From Butyrivibrio sp. LB2008 (GTDB lineage: Bacteria; Bacillota; Clostridia; Lachnospirales; Lachnospiraceae), in NCBI RefSeq assembly GCF_000621565.1, contig NZ_KK211305.1, positions 1-64,000 of the forward strand: DNA of 64,000 bases. Reading direction: 5' to 3'. Below the pieces are notes generated by a model, which was given only the letters and a program-made list of their open reading frames with translations, was not told the origin of the DNA and ran no database searches. Numbering within the stretch: the first letter of the stretch is position 1; each line of letters begins with the position of its first letter. Positions 16,959 through 26,274 of the stretch are shown piece after piece. A program made the translations under genes and the position numbers.

Positions 16959-19016
16959 ATGGCTACTAAAAACAGAATTAAACTAAAAGGCAAATTGGTG
17001 ACATATCTTAAAGTTTTAGCATACTTGGGAATTATGTTGCTTCTTGTAAATCTTGCGATATTTACCGTGGACTTTTCTTCAGGTCTTATTCTTTTGGTAT
17101 TTACAGGTTTCTATTTTGTTGCGGTCATGTACCTTAATTTCTACAACAAGCCTATCATAATGAACGAACTTATAAGTTTTGCCACTCAGTATGGGCAGAT
17201 TCAGAAGAGACTGTTAAAAGATCTCGATCTTGCACATGCAATCCTTGATGATTCGGGAAGAGTTATCTGGGCAAATACGGCTTTTGAAAAAGCGGTTCAT
17301 ATGGAGAAGGGGCTTAGTAAAAAGACGATTTTTTCTCTTTTCCCCGGGATAGCTGCAGATAAGTTTCCTGTTGATAATGAGGAAGTTTCATACAAGATAG
17401 ATTTTGAGAACAGCAATTATACAATAAAGCTTAAGAGAATCTCTCTTCATGAGATGGCTGTAAACAGTGACATTATTGATGCTGAAGGATATGAAGGAAG
17501 TCTTTTGGCTGTATATCTGTATGATGAGACGGCATTAAGACTTGCCATTCAGGAAGTTGATAACCAGTCACTTGCAGCAGGACTTATTTACATAGATAAC
17601 TATGAAGAGGCTTTGAACAGTGTAGAAGAGGTAAGAAGATCTCTTTTGACCGCTCTTATAGACAGAAAGATCAATAAGTACATAGCATCAAGCAACGGTA
17701 TTTCCAAAAAGATAGAAAAAGACAAGTACTTTGTCGTTATGCCCAAAAAGTCATGTGAGACGCTTATCAAGCAGAGATTCGATATTCTTGAGGACGTTAA
17801 GACGGTTAATATCGGAAATGAGATGGCGGTAACTCTCAGTATAGGACTTGGACTGGACGGCCTTTCTTATGCTCAGAATTATGAGTTTGCCCGCAATGCC
17901 ATCGATCTGGCACTTGGACGAGGCGGAGACCAGGCGGTAGTTAAGAGCGCAGACAGTACATCCTACTATGGTGGAAAGAGCCAGACTATTGAGAAGAGTA
18001 CTCGAGTAAAGGCGCGTGTAAAAGCGCATGCTCTTCGTGAGATTATTTCGGGAAAAGATACTGTTATCGTTATGGGACACAGAATGGGCGATGTAGACAG
18101 CTTTGGCGCATCTGTAGGTATCTATAGGATAGCAAGAACTTTGGAAAAGAAATGCCACATCGTTCTGAATGATATAACATCATCCATGCAGCCGTTGGTA
18201 GATCTTTTTAAGAGCAATCCCGACTATGAAGATGATATGATAATCAACAATCAGCAGGCTATTGATATTGCGGGAAATAACGCGGTAATAGTCGTGGTTG
18301 ATGTTAATAAGCCGAGTATTACGGAATGTCCCGAGCTTTTGAAATTCTGTAAATCAATTGTTGTTCTCGATCATCACAGAGCGGGAACGGAAGTTATTGA
18401 GAATGCAACGCTGTATTATGTTGAACCTTATGCTTCATCAGCATGCGAAATGGTTTCGGAGATTCTTCAGTATATCGGCGAAAACGTCAAGATACACAAT
18501 GAAGAGGCTGACAGCTTGTATTCCGGAATGATGGTAGATACTAATAACTTTATGAACAAGACAGGTGTCAGAACCTTTGAAGCAGCAGCTTTCCTTAGAA
18601 GAAACGGAGCTGATGTCACACGCGTAAGAAAATTGTTCCGTGAAGATGCGAACGAGTACAAGGCAAAAGCTGATGCAGTCAGTCAGGCTGAGATTTATCG
18701 CGACAGATATGCGATTTCTGTCATGAAGAGTGATGATATACAGAGCCCTACTATCGTAGGCGCACAGGCAGCAAATGAACTCCTAAATATTAAAGGTGTC
18801 AGAGCAAGTTTTGTCTGCACGGATTATCAGAACAAGATATATGTAAGCGCCAGATCCATAGATGAAGTTAATGTTCAGGTCATAATGGAGAGACTTGGCG
18901 GCGGTGGTCACATGAGTTCTGCGGGATGCCAGATGGATGATATTCCGGTCGAAGAGGCTGTGGATGCAGTAAAAGATGTGATTGATAAAATGATTGAAGA
19001 AGGAGAATTATCATAA
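16959..19016 (+). CDS. gdpP: Cyclic-di-AMP phosphodiesterase (GdpP/YybT, DHH family)
   Basis: A 685-residue membrane protein. Two N-terminal membrane segments (about 15-58) are followed by a PAS-like domain, a degenerate GGDEF domain (about 165-300), then DHH and DHHA1 domains (about 325-680). VLDHHRAG (D471, H472, H473) and GGGGHMSSAGCQM are visible metal and substrate motifs. The family hydrolyses c-di-AMP to pApA, setting osmolyte and cell-wall homeostasis. The ATG at 16959 follows GAAGAGGA at an 8-base spacing; an ATG eleven codons earlier lies almost at the transcription start and lacks an SD. It begins the gdpP-rplI-dnaB operon. Confidence 0.96.
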   Translation: MATKNRIKLKGKLVTYLKVLAYLGIMLLLVNLAIFTVDFSSGLILLVFTGFYFVAVMYLNFYNKPIIMNELISFATQYGQIQKRLLKDLDLAHAILDDSGRVIWANTAFEKAVHMEKGLSKKTIFSLFPGIAADKFPVDNEEVSYKIDFENSNYTIKLKRISLHEMAVNSDIIDAEGYEGSLLAVYLYDETALRLAIQEVDNQSLAAGLIYIDNYEEALNSVEEVRRSLLTALIDRKINKYIASSNGISKKIEKDKYFVVMPKKSCETLIKQRFDILEDVKTVNIGNEMAVTLSIGLGLDGLSYAQNYEFARNAIDLALGRGGDQAVVKSADSTSYYGGKSQTIEKSTRVKARVKAHALREIISGKDTVIVMGHRMGDVDSFGASVGIYRIARTLEKKCHIVLNDITSSMQPLVDLFKSNPDYEDDMIINNQQAIDIAGNNAVIVVVDVNKPSITECPELLKFCKSIVVLDHHRAGTEVIENATLYYVEPYASSACEMVSEILQYIGENVKIHNEEADSLYSGMMVDTNNFMNKTGVRTFEAAAFLRRNGADVTRVRKLFREDANEYKAKADAVSQAEIYRDRYAISVMKSDDIQSPTIVGAQAANELLNIKGVRASFVCTDYQNKIYVSARSIDEVNVQVIMERLGGGGHMSSAGCQMDDIPVEEAVDAVKDVIDKMIEEGELS

Positions 19017-19463
19017 ATGCAGGTTATATTACTTGAAGATGTAAAGAGTTTAGGAAAAAAAGGCGAGATTGTTAAGGTCAGTGACGGATACGCCAAAAAC
19101 TTTGTTATTCCCAAAAAGCTTGGAGTAGAAGCAACACAGAAGAACCTCAATGAGCTCAAGAATCAGCAGAAAAGAGATTCAATCCTGGCGCAGCAGCGTC
19201 TTGATGAAGCTAAAGCATATGGCGAGAAAATAAGCAAAGAGACAGTGCAGCTTACTATGAAAGCGGGAGAAGGCGGACGAGTATTCGGCTCGGTTTCGAC
19301 CAAGGAAATAGTTACAGCAGCAAAAGCTCAGTTCGGATTTGATATTGATAAAAAGAAGCTTCAGATGCCGGAACCTATAAAGTCTTTCGGAACTTATGAA
19401 ATTCCGGTCAAGCTTCATCCTCAGGTTACATCGGTATTGAAAGTGTGCGTAAAGGAACAGTAA
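19017..19463 (+). CDS. rplI: 50S ribosomal protein L9
   Basis: A 148-residue protein with the L9 N-terminal signature MQVILLEDVKSLGKKGEIVKV and YAKNFVIPKKLGVEA, then a long connecting helix and the C-terminal domain ending LHPQVTSVLKVCVKEQ. L9 binds domain V of 23S rRNA and helps reading-frame fidelity. It starts right at the gdpP stop codon, with the SD AAGGAGAA inside gdpP, so translation is coupled. dnaB follows 3 bases later. Confidence 0.98.
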   Translation: MQVILLEDVKSLGKKGEIVKVSDGYAKNFVIPKKLGVEATQKNLNELKNQQKRDSILAQQRLDEAKAYGEKISKETVQLTMKAGEGGRVFGSVSTKEIVTAAKAQFGFDIDKKKLQMPEPIKSFGTYEIPVKLHPQVTSVLKVCVKEQ

Positions 19464-19466
19464 GAA

Positions 19467-20810
19467 ATGGCAGAGGAAACTCTATTAAAGCGTGTCGCTC
19501 CCAACAGTCTGGAAGCAGAACAATCTGTTGTGGGTGCGATGTTAATGGATAAAGAAGCGATAGAGATAGCGTCTGAGATAGTTAATCCCGACGATTTCTA
19601 TAACAGACAGCTTGGAACGGTTTTTGAGACTATGGTTGAACTTAACCGCGAAGGAAGTGCTGTCGATTTTGTTACGCTCCAAAACAGATTGAGGGAAAAG
19701 AATGTTCCGCCGCAGGTCAGCAGTGCCGAGTTTATCGGAGAACTTGTTTCCGCAGTGCCGACATCTGCAAATGTAAAGTACTATGCTAAGATAGTTGCAG
19801 ATAAATCTACACTCAGAAAACTTATTCGCGTAAGCGAAGAGACAATAAATACATGTTATTCAAATTCTGAGAATATGGAAGGCATACTCAATGATGTTGA
19901 AAAGAGTGTTTTTCAGATTACACAGAAGAGAAATACGGGAGAATTTGTTTCAATCGATCAGGTTGTAATGAATGCCCTTAACCGAATAGAGCAGGCAAGT
20001 AAGATGAAAGGAAATGTTACCGGACTTTCTACCGGCTTCCTTGATCTTGATTACAGTACGGCCGGATTTCAGCCTTCAGATCTGATACTTATCGCGGCAA
20101 GACCTTCAATGGGAAAAACTGCGTTTGTTCTTAATATAGCAGAGCATATGGCTTTTCATGATAATAAATGCGTTGCGATATTCTCGCTGGAAATGTCAAA
20201 GGAGCAGCTTGTAAACAGACTACTTGCAATGGAATCTCATGTTGACTCACAACATATCAGAACCGGTAATATGTCTGATATGGATTGGGAGAATCTTATT
20301 GAAAGTGCTGATGTTGTAGGCTCCTCCAAACTTATCATAGATGACACTCCTGGTATCTCTATTCAGGAGTTAAGGTCTAAGTGCAGAAAATATAAGATGG
20401 ATCATGGCCTTAATATAATAATGATCGACTATTTGCAGCTTATGACCGGTGGTTCGGGACGTGGTTCAGAGTCGCGTCAGCAGGAAATTTCAGATATTTC
20501 AAGATCGCTTAAGGCCCTTGCCAGAGAGCTTAATGTGCCTGTTGTTGCACTTTCACAGCTTTCCCGTGCGGTTGAGCAAAGACCGGATCACAGACCCATG
20601 CTTTCCGACCTGCGTGAATCAGGAGCTATCGAGCAGGACGCGGATATGGTAATGTTCATATACAGAGATGATTATTATAATAAAGATACCGAGAAAAAGG
20701 GCGTTGCGGATATTATTATCGCTAAACAGAGAAACGGCCCGATCGGAACGGTAGATCTTTTGTGGCTTCCTGAATTTACGAAATTTGCGAATTTGGAGAA
20801 AGGGCACTGA
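19467..20810 (+). CDS. dnaB: Replicative DNA helicase
   Basis: A 447-residue DnaB helicase. The N-terminal domain starts RVAPNSLEAEQSVVGAMLMD. The RecA-like motor carries Walker A ARPSMGKTAF, Walker B MIDYLQLM and the LSQLSRAVEQR element. It forms a hexamer that unwinds the fork. The gene lies 3 bases after rplI in the conserved gdpP-rplI-dnaB order. Downstream lies a terminator that also serves the minus-strand ferredoxin gene. The loader-like gene at 39217-40167 is its likely partner. Confidence 0.98.
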   Translation: MAEETLLKRVAPNSLEAEQSVVGAMLMDKEAIEIASEIVNPDDFYNRQLGTVFETMVELNREGSAVDFVTLQNRLREKNVPPQVSSAEFIGELVSAVPTSANVKYYAKIVADKSTLRKLIRVSEETINTCYSNSENMEGILNDVEKSVFQITQKRNTGEFVSIDQVVMNALNRIEQASKMKGNVTGLSTGFLDLDYSTAGFQPSDLILIAARPSMGKTAFVLNIAEHMAFHDNKCVAIFSLEMSKEQLVNRLLAMESHVDSQHIRTGNMSDMDWENLIESADVVGSSKLIIDDTPGISIQELRSKCRKYKMDHGLNIIMIDYLQLMTGGSGRGSESRQQEISDISRSLKALARELNVPVVALSQLSRAVEQRPDHRPMLSDLRESGAIEQDADMVMFIYRDDYYNKDTEKKGVADIIIAKQRNGPIGTVDLLWLPEFTKFANLEKGH

Positions 20811-20832
20811 GACAGATAAAAAGAGTATTGAT

Positions 20833-20985
20833 CTCACAGGGGTAAAGCCAAGCGCGCACTCGGAAATGCGTAGCATTTCCTCGTTCATTTGGCAGCACCA
20901 AATAAAGAAAAAAAGAGCGTTTTTCTCAAGAAAACTTGAAAAAACGCTCTTTTTATTATCTTTGCTTGGCTTTAGCCCTGTGTGA
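20833..20985. repeat. Nested inverted repeat between dnaB and ferredoxin
   Basis: TAAAGCCAAGC (20843-20853) and its flank CACAGGG (20835-20841) are repeated in inverse as GCTTGGCTTTA (20964-20974) and CCCTGTG (20976-20982). The second copy spans the ferredoxin stop codon. A perfect hairpin GGAAATGC-GTA-GCATTTCC (20862-20880) and the terminator at 20910-20955 lie between the arms. Confidence 0.75.
20910..20955. terminator. Bidirectional terminator between dnaB and ferredoxin
   Basis: AAAAAGAGCGTTTTTC pairs with AAAAACGCTCTTTTT, with a CTCAAG/CTTGAA top. T-runs on both strands suit convergent genes. Confidence 0.92.
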
Positions 20986-21142
20986 TCGCACCTACAGGAC
21001 ACTGAGCAGCACAAGATCCGCAGTCGATGCATGTGTTTGCGTCGATAACGAACTGTGAGTCACCCTGTGAAATTGCAGAAACAGGACACTGAGCAGCGCA
21101 TGAGCCGCAGCTGATGCAGCCATCACTAATAACGTATGCCAT
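20972..21142 (-). CDS. 2[4Fe-4S] ferredoxin
   Basis: A 56-residue protein on the minus strand, starting MAYVISDGCISCGSCAAQCP and ending with a second CIDCGSCAAQCPVGAITQG. The two CxxCxxCxxxCP motifs each bind one [4Fe-4S] cluster, and the length is that of clostridial-type ferredoxins. It is a low-potential electron carrier, the expected acceptor for the pyruvate:ferredoxin oxidoreductase encoded divergently at 21562. GGAAGGAGA precedes the ATG. It shares the bidirectional terminator at 20910-20955, and its 3' end is part of the inverted repeat described there. Confidence 0.96.
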   Translation of the reverse strand: MAYVISDGCISCGSCAAQCPVSAISQGDSQFVIDANTCIDCGSCAAQCPVGAITQG

Positions 21143-21230
21143 AATAATCTCCTTCCATAATCAAATGTCATTGGATTGTTGTAACAAAAAACGACTGGTA
21201 TTTGCCATTACCAATCTCTATTACGTTTAT

Positions 21231-21259
21231 ATAATATAATAAGAACGATGTTTAAGCAA
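21231..21259 (-). promoter_or_regulatory. Promoter of the ferredoxin gene
   Basis: On the minus strand TTGCTT (21259-21254), a 17-base spacer and TATTAT (21236-21231) form a good SigA-type promoter. A short inverted repeat TGGTA/TACCA at 21196-21213 lies in the leader. Confidence 0.55.
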
Positions 21260-21379
21260 TATAGTAAACGAAAACTTTTATCAGTCTATGACGGTAAATG
21301 ATAAAAAATTAACAGAATATATCGCATAAAAATAAAAATGTAAGCGTTTTCACAAAAATGCGCTGAAGCCTTGTGTTAA

Positions 21380-21409
21380 TTGACATTCATATTGATTTGG
21401 TGATATTAT
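21380..21409 (+). promoter_or_regulatory. Promoter of nifJ
   Basis: TTGACA (21380-21385) and TATTAT (21404-21409) with an 18-base spacer. The leader is about 145 bases, AT-rich, with no recognisable riboswitch. Together with the ferredoxin promoter it explains the 419-base gap 21143-21561. Confidence 0.7.
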
Positions 21410-21561
21410 ATTGTTTGGCAGATAATTAGTGAAAAAAGATTCGTCTCTTTATTTTTAAGAATATTGGTTTGTTGACGGAAAATTTACACTAGTTCTTTTT
21501 TTTTAACGCAAATTAATAAACGTGCCAAAAATAATCCAAAATAAAGGTAGGAGGAAACAAA

Positions 21562-24500
21562 ATGGCAAGAAACATGAAAACCATGGACGGCAACGAAGCA
21601 GCAGCATATGCTTCATATGCATTTACTGAAGTTGCAGCCATGTACCCTATCACACCTTCATCTGTTATGCCTGAGCATGTAGATGAGTGGGCAACCGCCG
21701 GAAAGAAAAACATTTTCGGTCGTACTGTTCAGATTACAGAAATGCAGTCTGAGGCAGGTGCAGCTGGTGCTGTGCACGGATCATTGGTAGTAGGTGCACT
21801 TACATCTACATATACCGCTTCACAGGGACTTCTTCTTATGATTCCCGACATCTACAAAGTTGCCGGTGAGAGACTTCCCGGAGTATTCAATGTATCAGCT
21901 CGTTGTGTGGCTTCACACGCGCTTAACATCTTTGGCGATCACTCTGACGTATATGCTTGCCGCCAGACAGGTGCCGCAATGCTCTGCGATTCAAGTGTAC
22001 AGGAAGTTATGGACTTAACACCTGTTGCTTATTGCTCAGCTATCGAAGGACGTATTCCTTTCATCAACTTCTTTGACGGATTCCGTACATCACATGAGAT
22101 TCAGAAGATTGAAGTGTGGGATTACAAGGATCTCGATGAGATGGTAAATCATGAGGCAATTGATGCATTCAAGGCAAACGCTTTGAATCCTAATCATCCA
22201 TGCCAGATGGGTTCAGCTCAGAATCCTGACATTTTCTTCCAGACAAGAGAAGCTTGTAACACAGGCTATAATGAACTTCCTGACATCGTTCAGAAGTATA
22301 TGGACAAAGTTAATGCAAAGATCGGTACAGATTATAAGCTGTTCAACTATTACGGCGATCCTAACGCTGAGGTAGTTATCGTAGCTATGGGTTCTGTAAA
22401 CGATACTATCGAAGAGACAATCGATTACCTTGAGAAACAGGGCAAAAAAGTCGGCGTAGTAAAAGTAAGACTTTACAGACCTTTCTCAGCAAAAGCTCTT
22501 GTAGCTGCTATTCCTGATTCTGTTAAGAGAATCCAGGTTCTCGACAGAACAAAAGAGCCAGGATCATATCGTGAGCCTCTTGCTCTTGATGTTATCGCAG
22601 CTCTTAAAGGAACAAAGTTTGAGAGCGTTCCTGTTTTCTGTGGACGTTACGGACTTGGTTCAAAAGATACAACACCTGCACAGATTGTTGCAGTATTCGA
22701 GAATACAGAAAAAGAAGAGTTCACTATCGGTATCGAAGATGACGTAACAAACCTTTCACTTAAGGTTGGTGCTCCTCTTGTTACAACTCCCGAGGGAACA
22801 ACAAACTGTAAGTTCTGGGGACTTGGTGCTGACGGTACTGTTGGTGCAAACAAGAACTCTATCAAGATTATCGGTGACAACACTGACATGTATGCTCAGG
22901 CATACTTTGATTATGACTCTAAGAAGTCAGGTGGTGTTACAATGTCTCACCTCAGATTTGGTAAGACTCCCATCAAGTCTACATACCTTATCAAGAAGGC
23001 AGACTTCGTAGCATGCCACAATCCTTCATATATCCGCAAGTTCAACATGGTTCAGGAAATTGTGGACGGAGGATCATTCCTTCTTAACTGCCCTTGGAGC
23101 GTAGAACAGCTTGAGACTGAGATTCCCGGACAGGTTAAGAAATTCATGTACGATCATAAGATCAACTTCTATATCATGAACGGTTCTAAGATCGGTGTTG
23201 AAGTTGGAATGGGACCTACAAGAATCAATACAATCCTTCAGTCAGCATTCTTCAACATTACAAAGATCATTCCTGAAGATGATGCAATTAAGTTCATGAA
23301 AGATGCAGCTCAGAAGACATACGGCCGTAAGGGTGAGGATGTCGTTAAGAAGAACTGGGCAGCTATTGATGCCGGAGCAGATCCGAAGAACCTTATCAAG
23401 GTTGAGATTCCCGAGTCTTGGAAAGATGCCAAGGATGAAGGTCTTGACTTCAAGAAGGCTGAGGGAAGCAGAAAGGATGTTATCGACTTCGTTAATAATA
23501 TCCAGACTAAGGTTAATGCTCAGGAAGGTAACAACCTTAAGGTTTCAGATTGTCTTCCTTATGTTGACGGTGCTACACCTTCAGGATCGGCTGCTTACGA
23601 GAAGCGTGGTATCGCAGTAAACGTTCCTAAGTGGGATGCAACAAAGTGCGTAGAGTGTGGATTCTGTTCACTTGTATGTCCTCACGCAGCAATCCGTACA
23701 GTTGCTCTTACAGACGACGAAGTTGCAAAGGCGCCTGAAGGACTTCAGACTAAGGACGTTAACGGTGTACCCGGATACAAGTTCTCAATCGTTATTTCAG
23801 CGCTTGACTGTACAGGATGCGGATCTTGCGCAAATGTATGTCTTGGAAACAAGGCAGGCGAGACACTTAAGATGGGTGCAATCGCAGAGAATAAAGATGA
23901 GCAGAAGTACTTCGACTATGCTGTAACTCTTCCTGAGAAGACAGATGTGGTTGAGAAGCTCAAAGCTACAACAATCAGAGGATCTCAGTTCAAGCAGCCT
24001 CTCCTTGAGTTCTCGGGAGCATGCGCAGGTTGTGGTGAGACACCTTACGTTAAGCTTGTAACTCAGCTCTTTGGTGACAGAATGTATGTTGCAAACGCAA
24101 CAGGATGTACTTCAATTTGGGGTAACTCTTCACCTTCAACACCTTATACTGTAAATGCGGAAGGACACGGACCTGCATGGGATAACTCATTGTTCGAGGA
24201 CAACGCAGAGTTTGGTATGGGTATGGTACTTGCTCAGAACGCACTTCGTGATGCGATAAAAGAGCAGGTTGAGACAATCGTGGCCGATGGCGGAAAAGCT
24301 AAGGCTGCAGCTCAGAAGTGGCTTGATACATTCAGCAACGGCGCTGAGAATACAGCAGCTACAAATGAACTTATCGCAGCACTTGACGGTGATAATTCAG
24401 ATGCAGCTAAATATATTAAGAAGAATAAAGACTTTGCAGCTAAGAAGTCACAGTGGATCTTCGGTGGTGACGGATGGGCATTCGATATCGGATTCGGTGG

Positions 24501-25092
24501 TCTCGATCACGTACTTGCTTCCGGTAAGGATGTAAACGTTCTCGTTGTTAACACTGAGGTTTACTCAAATACAGGCGGACAGTCATCTAAGGCTACACCT
24601 ACAGGTGCTGTTGCACAGTTCGCTGCAGGCGGAAAAGAGATCAAGCAGAAGGATCTTGCTTCTATCGCAATGAGCTACGGTTACGTATACGTTGCACAGA
24701 TTGCTATGGGTGCTGATATGAATCAGACAATCAAGGCAATCTCAGAGGCTGAGGCTTATCCCGGACCTTCACTTATCATTGCATATGCTCCTTGTATCAA
24801 CCAGGGTCTTAAGGCCGGCATGAACAAGGTTATGGATGAAGAGAAGAAGGCTGTTGCTACAGGATATTGGGATATGTTCAGATTCAATCCTCAGGCAGAT
24901 AAGAAGTTCACTCTTGATAGCAAGCCTGCTACAGAAGACTTCCAGAGCTTCCTTGACGGAGAGGTCAGATACCTTTCACTTAAGCTCAAGAATCCTGAGA
25001 GAGCAGCAGAGCTCAATGCAAAAGCAGCTGAGCATGCTAAGGAGCACAGAGCTTATCTTGAGAAACTGGTTTCTCTGTACGGAGATGAGTAA
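21562..25092 (+). CDS. nifJ: Pyruvate:ferredoxin (flavodoxin) oxidoreductase
   Basis: A 1176-residue single-chain PFOR, the standard length. The N-terminal domains (about 1-400) carry AAAYASYAFTEVAAMYPITPSS. A ferredoxin-like insert carries two cluster motifs, CVECGFCSLVCP (from C696) and CTGCGSCANVC (from C750). The thiamine-diphosphate domain includes GGDGWAFDIGFGGLDHV and NTEVYSNTGGQSS. It oxidises pyruvate plus CoA to acetyl-CoA, CO2 and reduced ferredoxin, the main pyruvate outlet of a fermenting anaerobe. AGGAGGAA precedes the ATG. It has its own promoter and terminator and strongly biased codon use, as in the phosphoketolase gene. Confidence 0.98.
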   Translation: MARNMKTMDGNEAAAYASYAFTEVAAMYPITPSSVMPEHVDEWATAGKKNIFGRTVQITEMQSEAGAAGAVHGSLVVGALTSTYTASQGLLLMIPDIYKVAGERLPGVFNVSARCVASHALNIFGDHSDVYACRQTGAAMLCDSSVQEVMDLTPVAYCSAIEGRIPFINFFDGFRTSHEIQKIEVWDYKDLDEMVNHEAIDAFKANALNPNHPCQMGSAQNPDIFFQTREACNTGYNELPDIVQKYMDKVNAKIGTDYKLFNYYGDPNAEVVIVAMGSVNDTIEETIDYLEKQGKKVGVVKVRLYRPFSAKALVAAIPDSVKRIQVLDRTKEPGSYREPLALDVIAALKGTKFESVPVFCGRYGLGSKDTTPAQIVAVFENTEKEEFTIGIEDDVTNLSLKVGAPLVTTPEGTTNCKFWGLGADGTVGANKNSIKIIGDNTDMYAQAYFDYDSKKSGGVTMSHLRFGKTPIKSTYLIKKADFVACHNPSYIRKFNMVQEIVDGGSFLLNCPWSVEQLETEIPGQVKKFMYDHKINFYIMNGSKIGVEVGMGPTRINTILQSAFFNITKIIPEDDAIKFMKDAAQKTYGRKGEDVVKKNWAAIDAGADPKNLIKVEIPESWKDAKDEGLDFKKAEGSRKDVIDFVNNIQTKVNAQEGNNLKVSDCLPYVDGATPSGSAAYEKRGIAVNVPKWDATKCVECGFCSLVCPHAAIRTVALTDDEVAKAPEGLQTKDVNGVPGYKFSIVISALDCTGCGSCANVCLGNKAGETLKMGAIAENKDEQKYFDYAVTLPEKTDVVEKLKATTIRGSQFKQPLLEFSGACAGCGETPYVKLVTQLFGDRMYVANATGCTSIWGNSSPSTPYTVNAEGHGPAWDNSLFEDNAEFGMGMVLAQNALRDAIKEQVETIVADGGKAKAAAQKWLDTFSNGAENTAATNELIAALDGDNSDAAKYIKKNKDFAAKKSQWIFGGDGWAFDIGFGGLDHVLASGKDVNVLVVNTEVYSNTGGQSSKATPTGAVAQFAAGGKEIKQKDLASIAMSYGYVYVAQIAMGADMNQTIKAISEAEAYPGPSLIIAYAPCINQGLKAGMNKVMDEEKKAVATGYWDMFRFNPQADKKFTLDSKPATEDFQSFLDGEVRYLSLKLKNPERAAELNAKAAEHAKEHRAYLEKLVSLYGDE

Positions 25093-25116
25093 TTCATAAG
25101 ATAAGATAAAAAGAAC

Positions 25117-25157
25117 GCCGGAGAAAATGATAATTCATTTTCTCCGGCGATTTTTAT
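25117..25157. terminator. Terminator between nifJ and mecA
   Basis: CGCCGGAGAAAATGA pairs with TTCATTTTCTCCGGCG, followed by ATTTTTATT. The upstream A-run makes it usable on the minus strand too. Confidence 0.93.
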
Positions 25158-25191
25158 TAAGTAAGAAAACCGTATTGATATAACAAATCAA

Positions 25192-25989
25192 TTAAATTCT
25201 TGCAAGGGTCTGAATTGCGTTACCCTTTAAAACAACGGTGTAGTGTTCGGATAAATACTGTTCTCCGGCACTGCTACCGAATTCTGCTGTTCCGTATTCT
25301 GTTAATAAGGAACATATATTGTTGAAGAGATTATCTTCTAGATCACCCTGATGAAGGAGCAGGTAATACTTACCTTTTGCTTCATTTTTATATAATGTAT
25401 TCTCACCATTAAATTTTTTGCTTACTATAACCGCGAATTTGCTTGCTTCATGCAAAGAATCAAAGGAAAAAATCTGTATGCCTCTTCTTGTAGTCTGACC
25501 TTTTTTTCTGATACTTGAAGTCTTTTCCTTAAGTATTTTGGCATCTGATGAAGTGTTTCCTGCAGTAAAGCCCTGATAGTCATCTGAACTGCATTGCTGC
25601 AGTCTTTTAAATAGGGACGAAAACTCGGCATCCTCATTCATGTCGTAATCGGCTTCGTCATAATCCTCATAATCTTCATCCTCGCTGTCTTCCTCATGAA
25701 CAGAAGGGGCAAAATTAGAGAAACGGGTATCCAGTTCCTCGGGATCATCTACTTTAGTGATAACAAGAACGATACATTCGGAATTGATAGGAATAGCTTC
25801 TATCATGAGAGGAGTATCCTCTGCGTCAAAACCGAATGCTATATTTGCTTGCTGCATCATATCTTGGAAAAGTTCTTTTGCTTTGTCGGTACCATACGCA
25901 AGTTCTGTTATCTTAAGGTCGCGTTTCGCAAGGTCATCTCTGGTAAGCGTGCATCTAATCTGGTGATCGTTGACTTTTTCTATCTTCAT
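25192..25989 (-). CDS. mecA: Adaptor protein MecA
   Basis: A 265-residue protein with the MecA layout: an N-terminal substrate-binding domain starting MKIEKVNDHQIRCTLTRDDL, a strongly acidic Asp/Glu/Tyr-rich linker (about 98-122) and a C-terminal ClpC-binding domain ending YTVVLKGNAIQTLARI. MecA adaptors deliver substrates to the ClpC-ClpP protease and help assemble ClpC. No client is predictable here. It is a single minus-strand gene, convergent with nifJ. Confidence 0.93.
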   Translation of the reverse strand: MKIEKVNDHQIRCTLTRDDLAKRDLKITELAYGTDKAKELFQDMMQQANIAFGFDAEDTPLMIEAIPINSECIVLVITKVDDPEELDTRFSNFAPSVHEEDSEDEDYEDYDEADYDMNEDAEFSSLFKRLQQCSSDDYQGFTAGNTSSDAKILKEKTSSIRKKGQTTRRGIQIFSFDSLHEASKFAVIVSKKFNGENTLYKNEAKGKYYLLLHQGDLEDNLFNNICSLLTEYGTAEFGSSAGEQYLSEHYTVVLKGNAIQTLARI

Positions 25990-26093
25990 GATGCGTTACC
26001 TCCTGACTTTGGAATACATAGATACTAATTTATTGAGTTTTCTATGTCAATATATGTATCGACATATTTTAGAAATAAATTCGCATCTACATA

Positions 26094-26130
26094 AAATCTT
26101 AAGAAATTTCGACGGTAAATCTTAAGATTT
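26094..26130. promoter_or_regulatory. Double palindromic operator upstream of an extended -10
   Basis: AAATCTTAAGATTT at 26117-26130 is a perfect 14-bp palindrome. A related copy AAATCTTAAGAAATTT starts at 26094, so the two half-site cores are 23 bases apart, about two helical turns. They sit just upstream of the -10 at 26137. Confidence 0.55.
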
Positions 26131-26133
26131 ATC

Positions 26134-26142
26134 TGTTATGAT
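26134..26142 (+). promoter_or_regulatory. Extended -10 promoter of a possible small gene
   Basis: TGT followed by TATGAT. Transcription would begin near 26149, immediately before the hairpin that covers a very strong SD. Confidence 0.5.
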
Positions 26143-26154
26143 ATTTTTTGTGAG

Positions 26155-26274
26155 ATGCCTTTCGAGGATATAAATCCGGAAAGGAGGCGATCGAGGAATT
26201 ATTTATCTACTATTCTTTTGTTCTGCGTTTCTTCGCAGAATGTCTTACAGATAGTTTCGAAAATAAATCCCTAA
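26155..26274 (+). other. Candidate small regulated gene with sequestered SD
   Basis: The RNA from the promoter at 26134 would start with CCTTTC, which pairs with GAAAGG, and with an inner GGAT/ATCC hairpin, hiding the near-complete anti-16S sequence GGAAAGGAGGCGATC (26179-26193). A 39-codon frame from ATG 26155 has a basic N-half (PERRRSRNY) and a hydrophobic run (LSTILLFCV). A different frame behind the SD stays open for 50 codons but lacks a standard start codon. A hairpin TTCTGCG/CGCAGAA lies at 26221-26240. The hidden SD plus short hydrophobic peptide is reminiscent of type I toxin mRNAs, but no family match is claimed. Confidence 0.35.
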
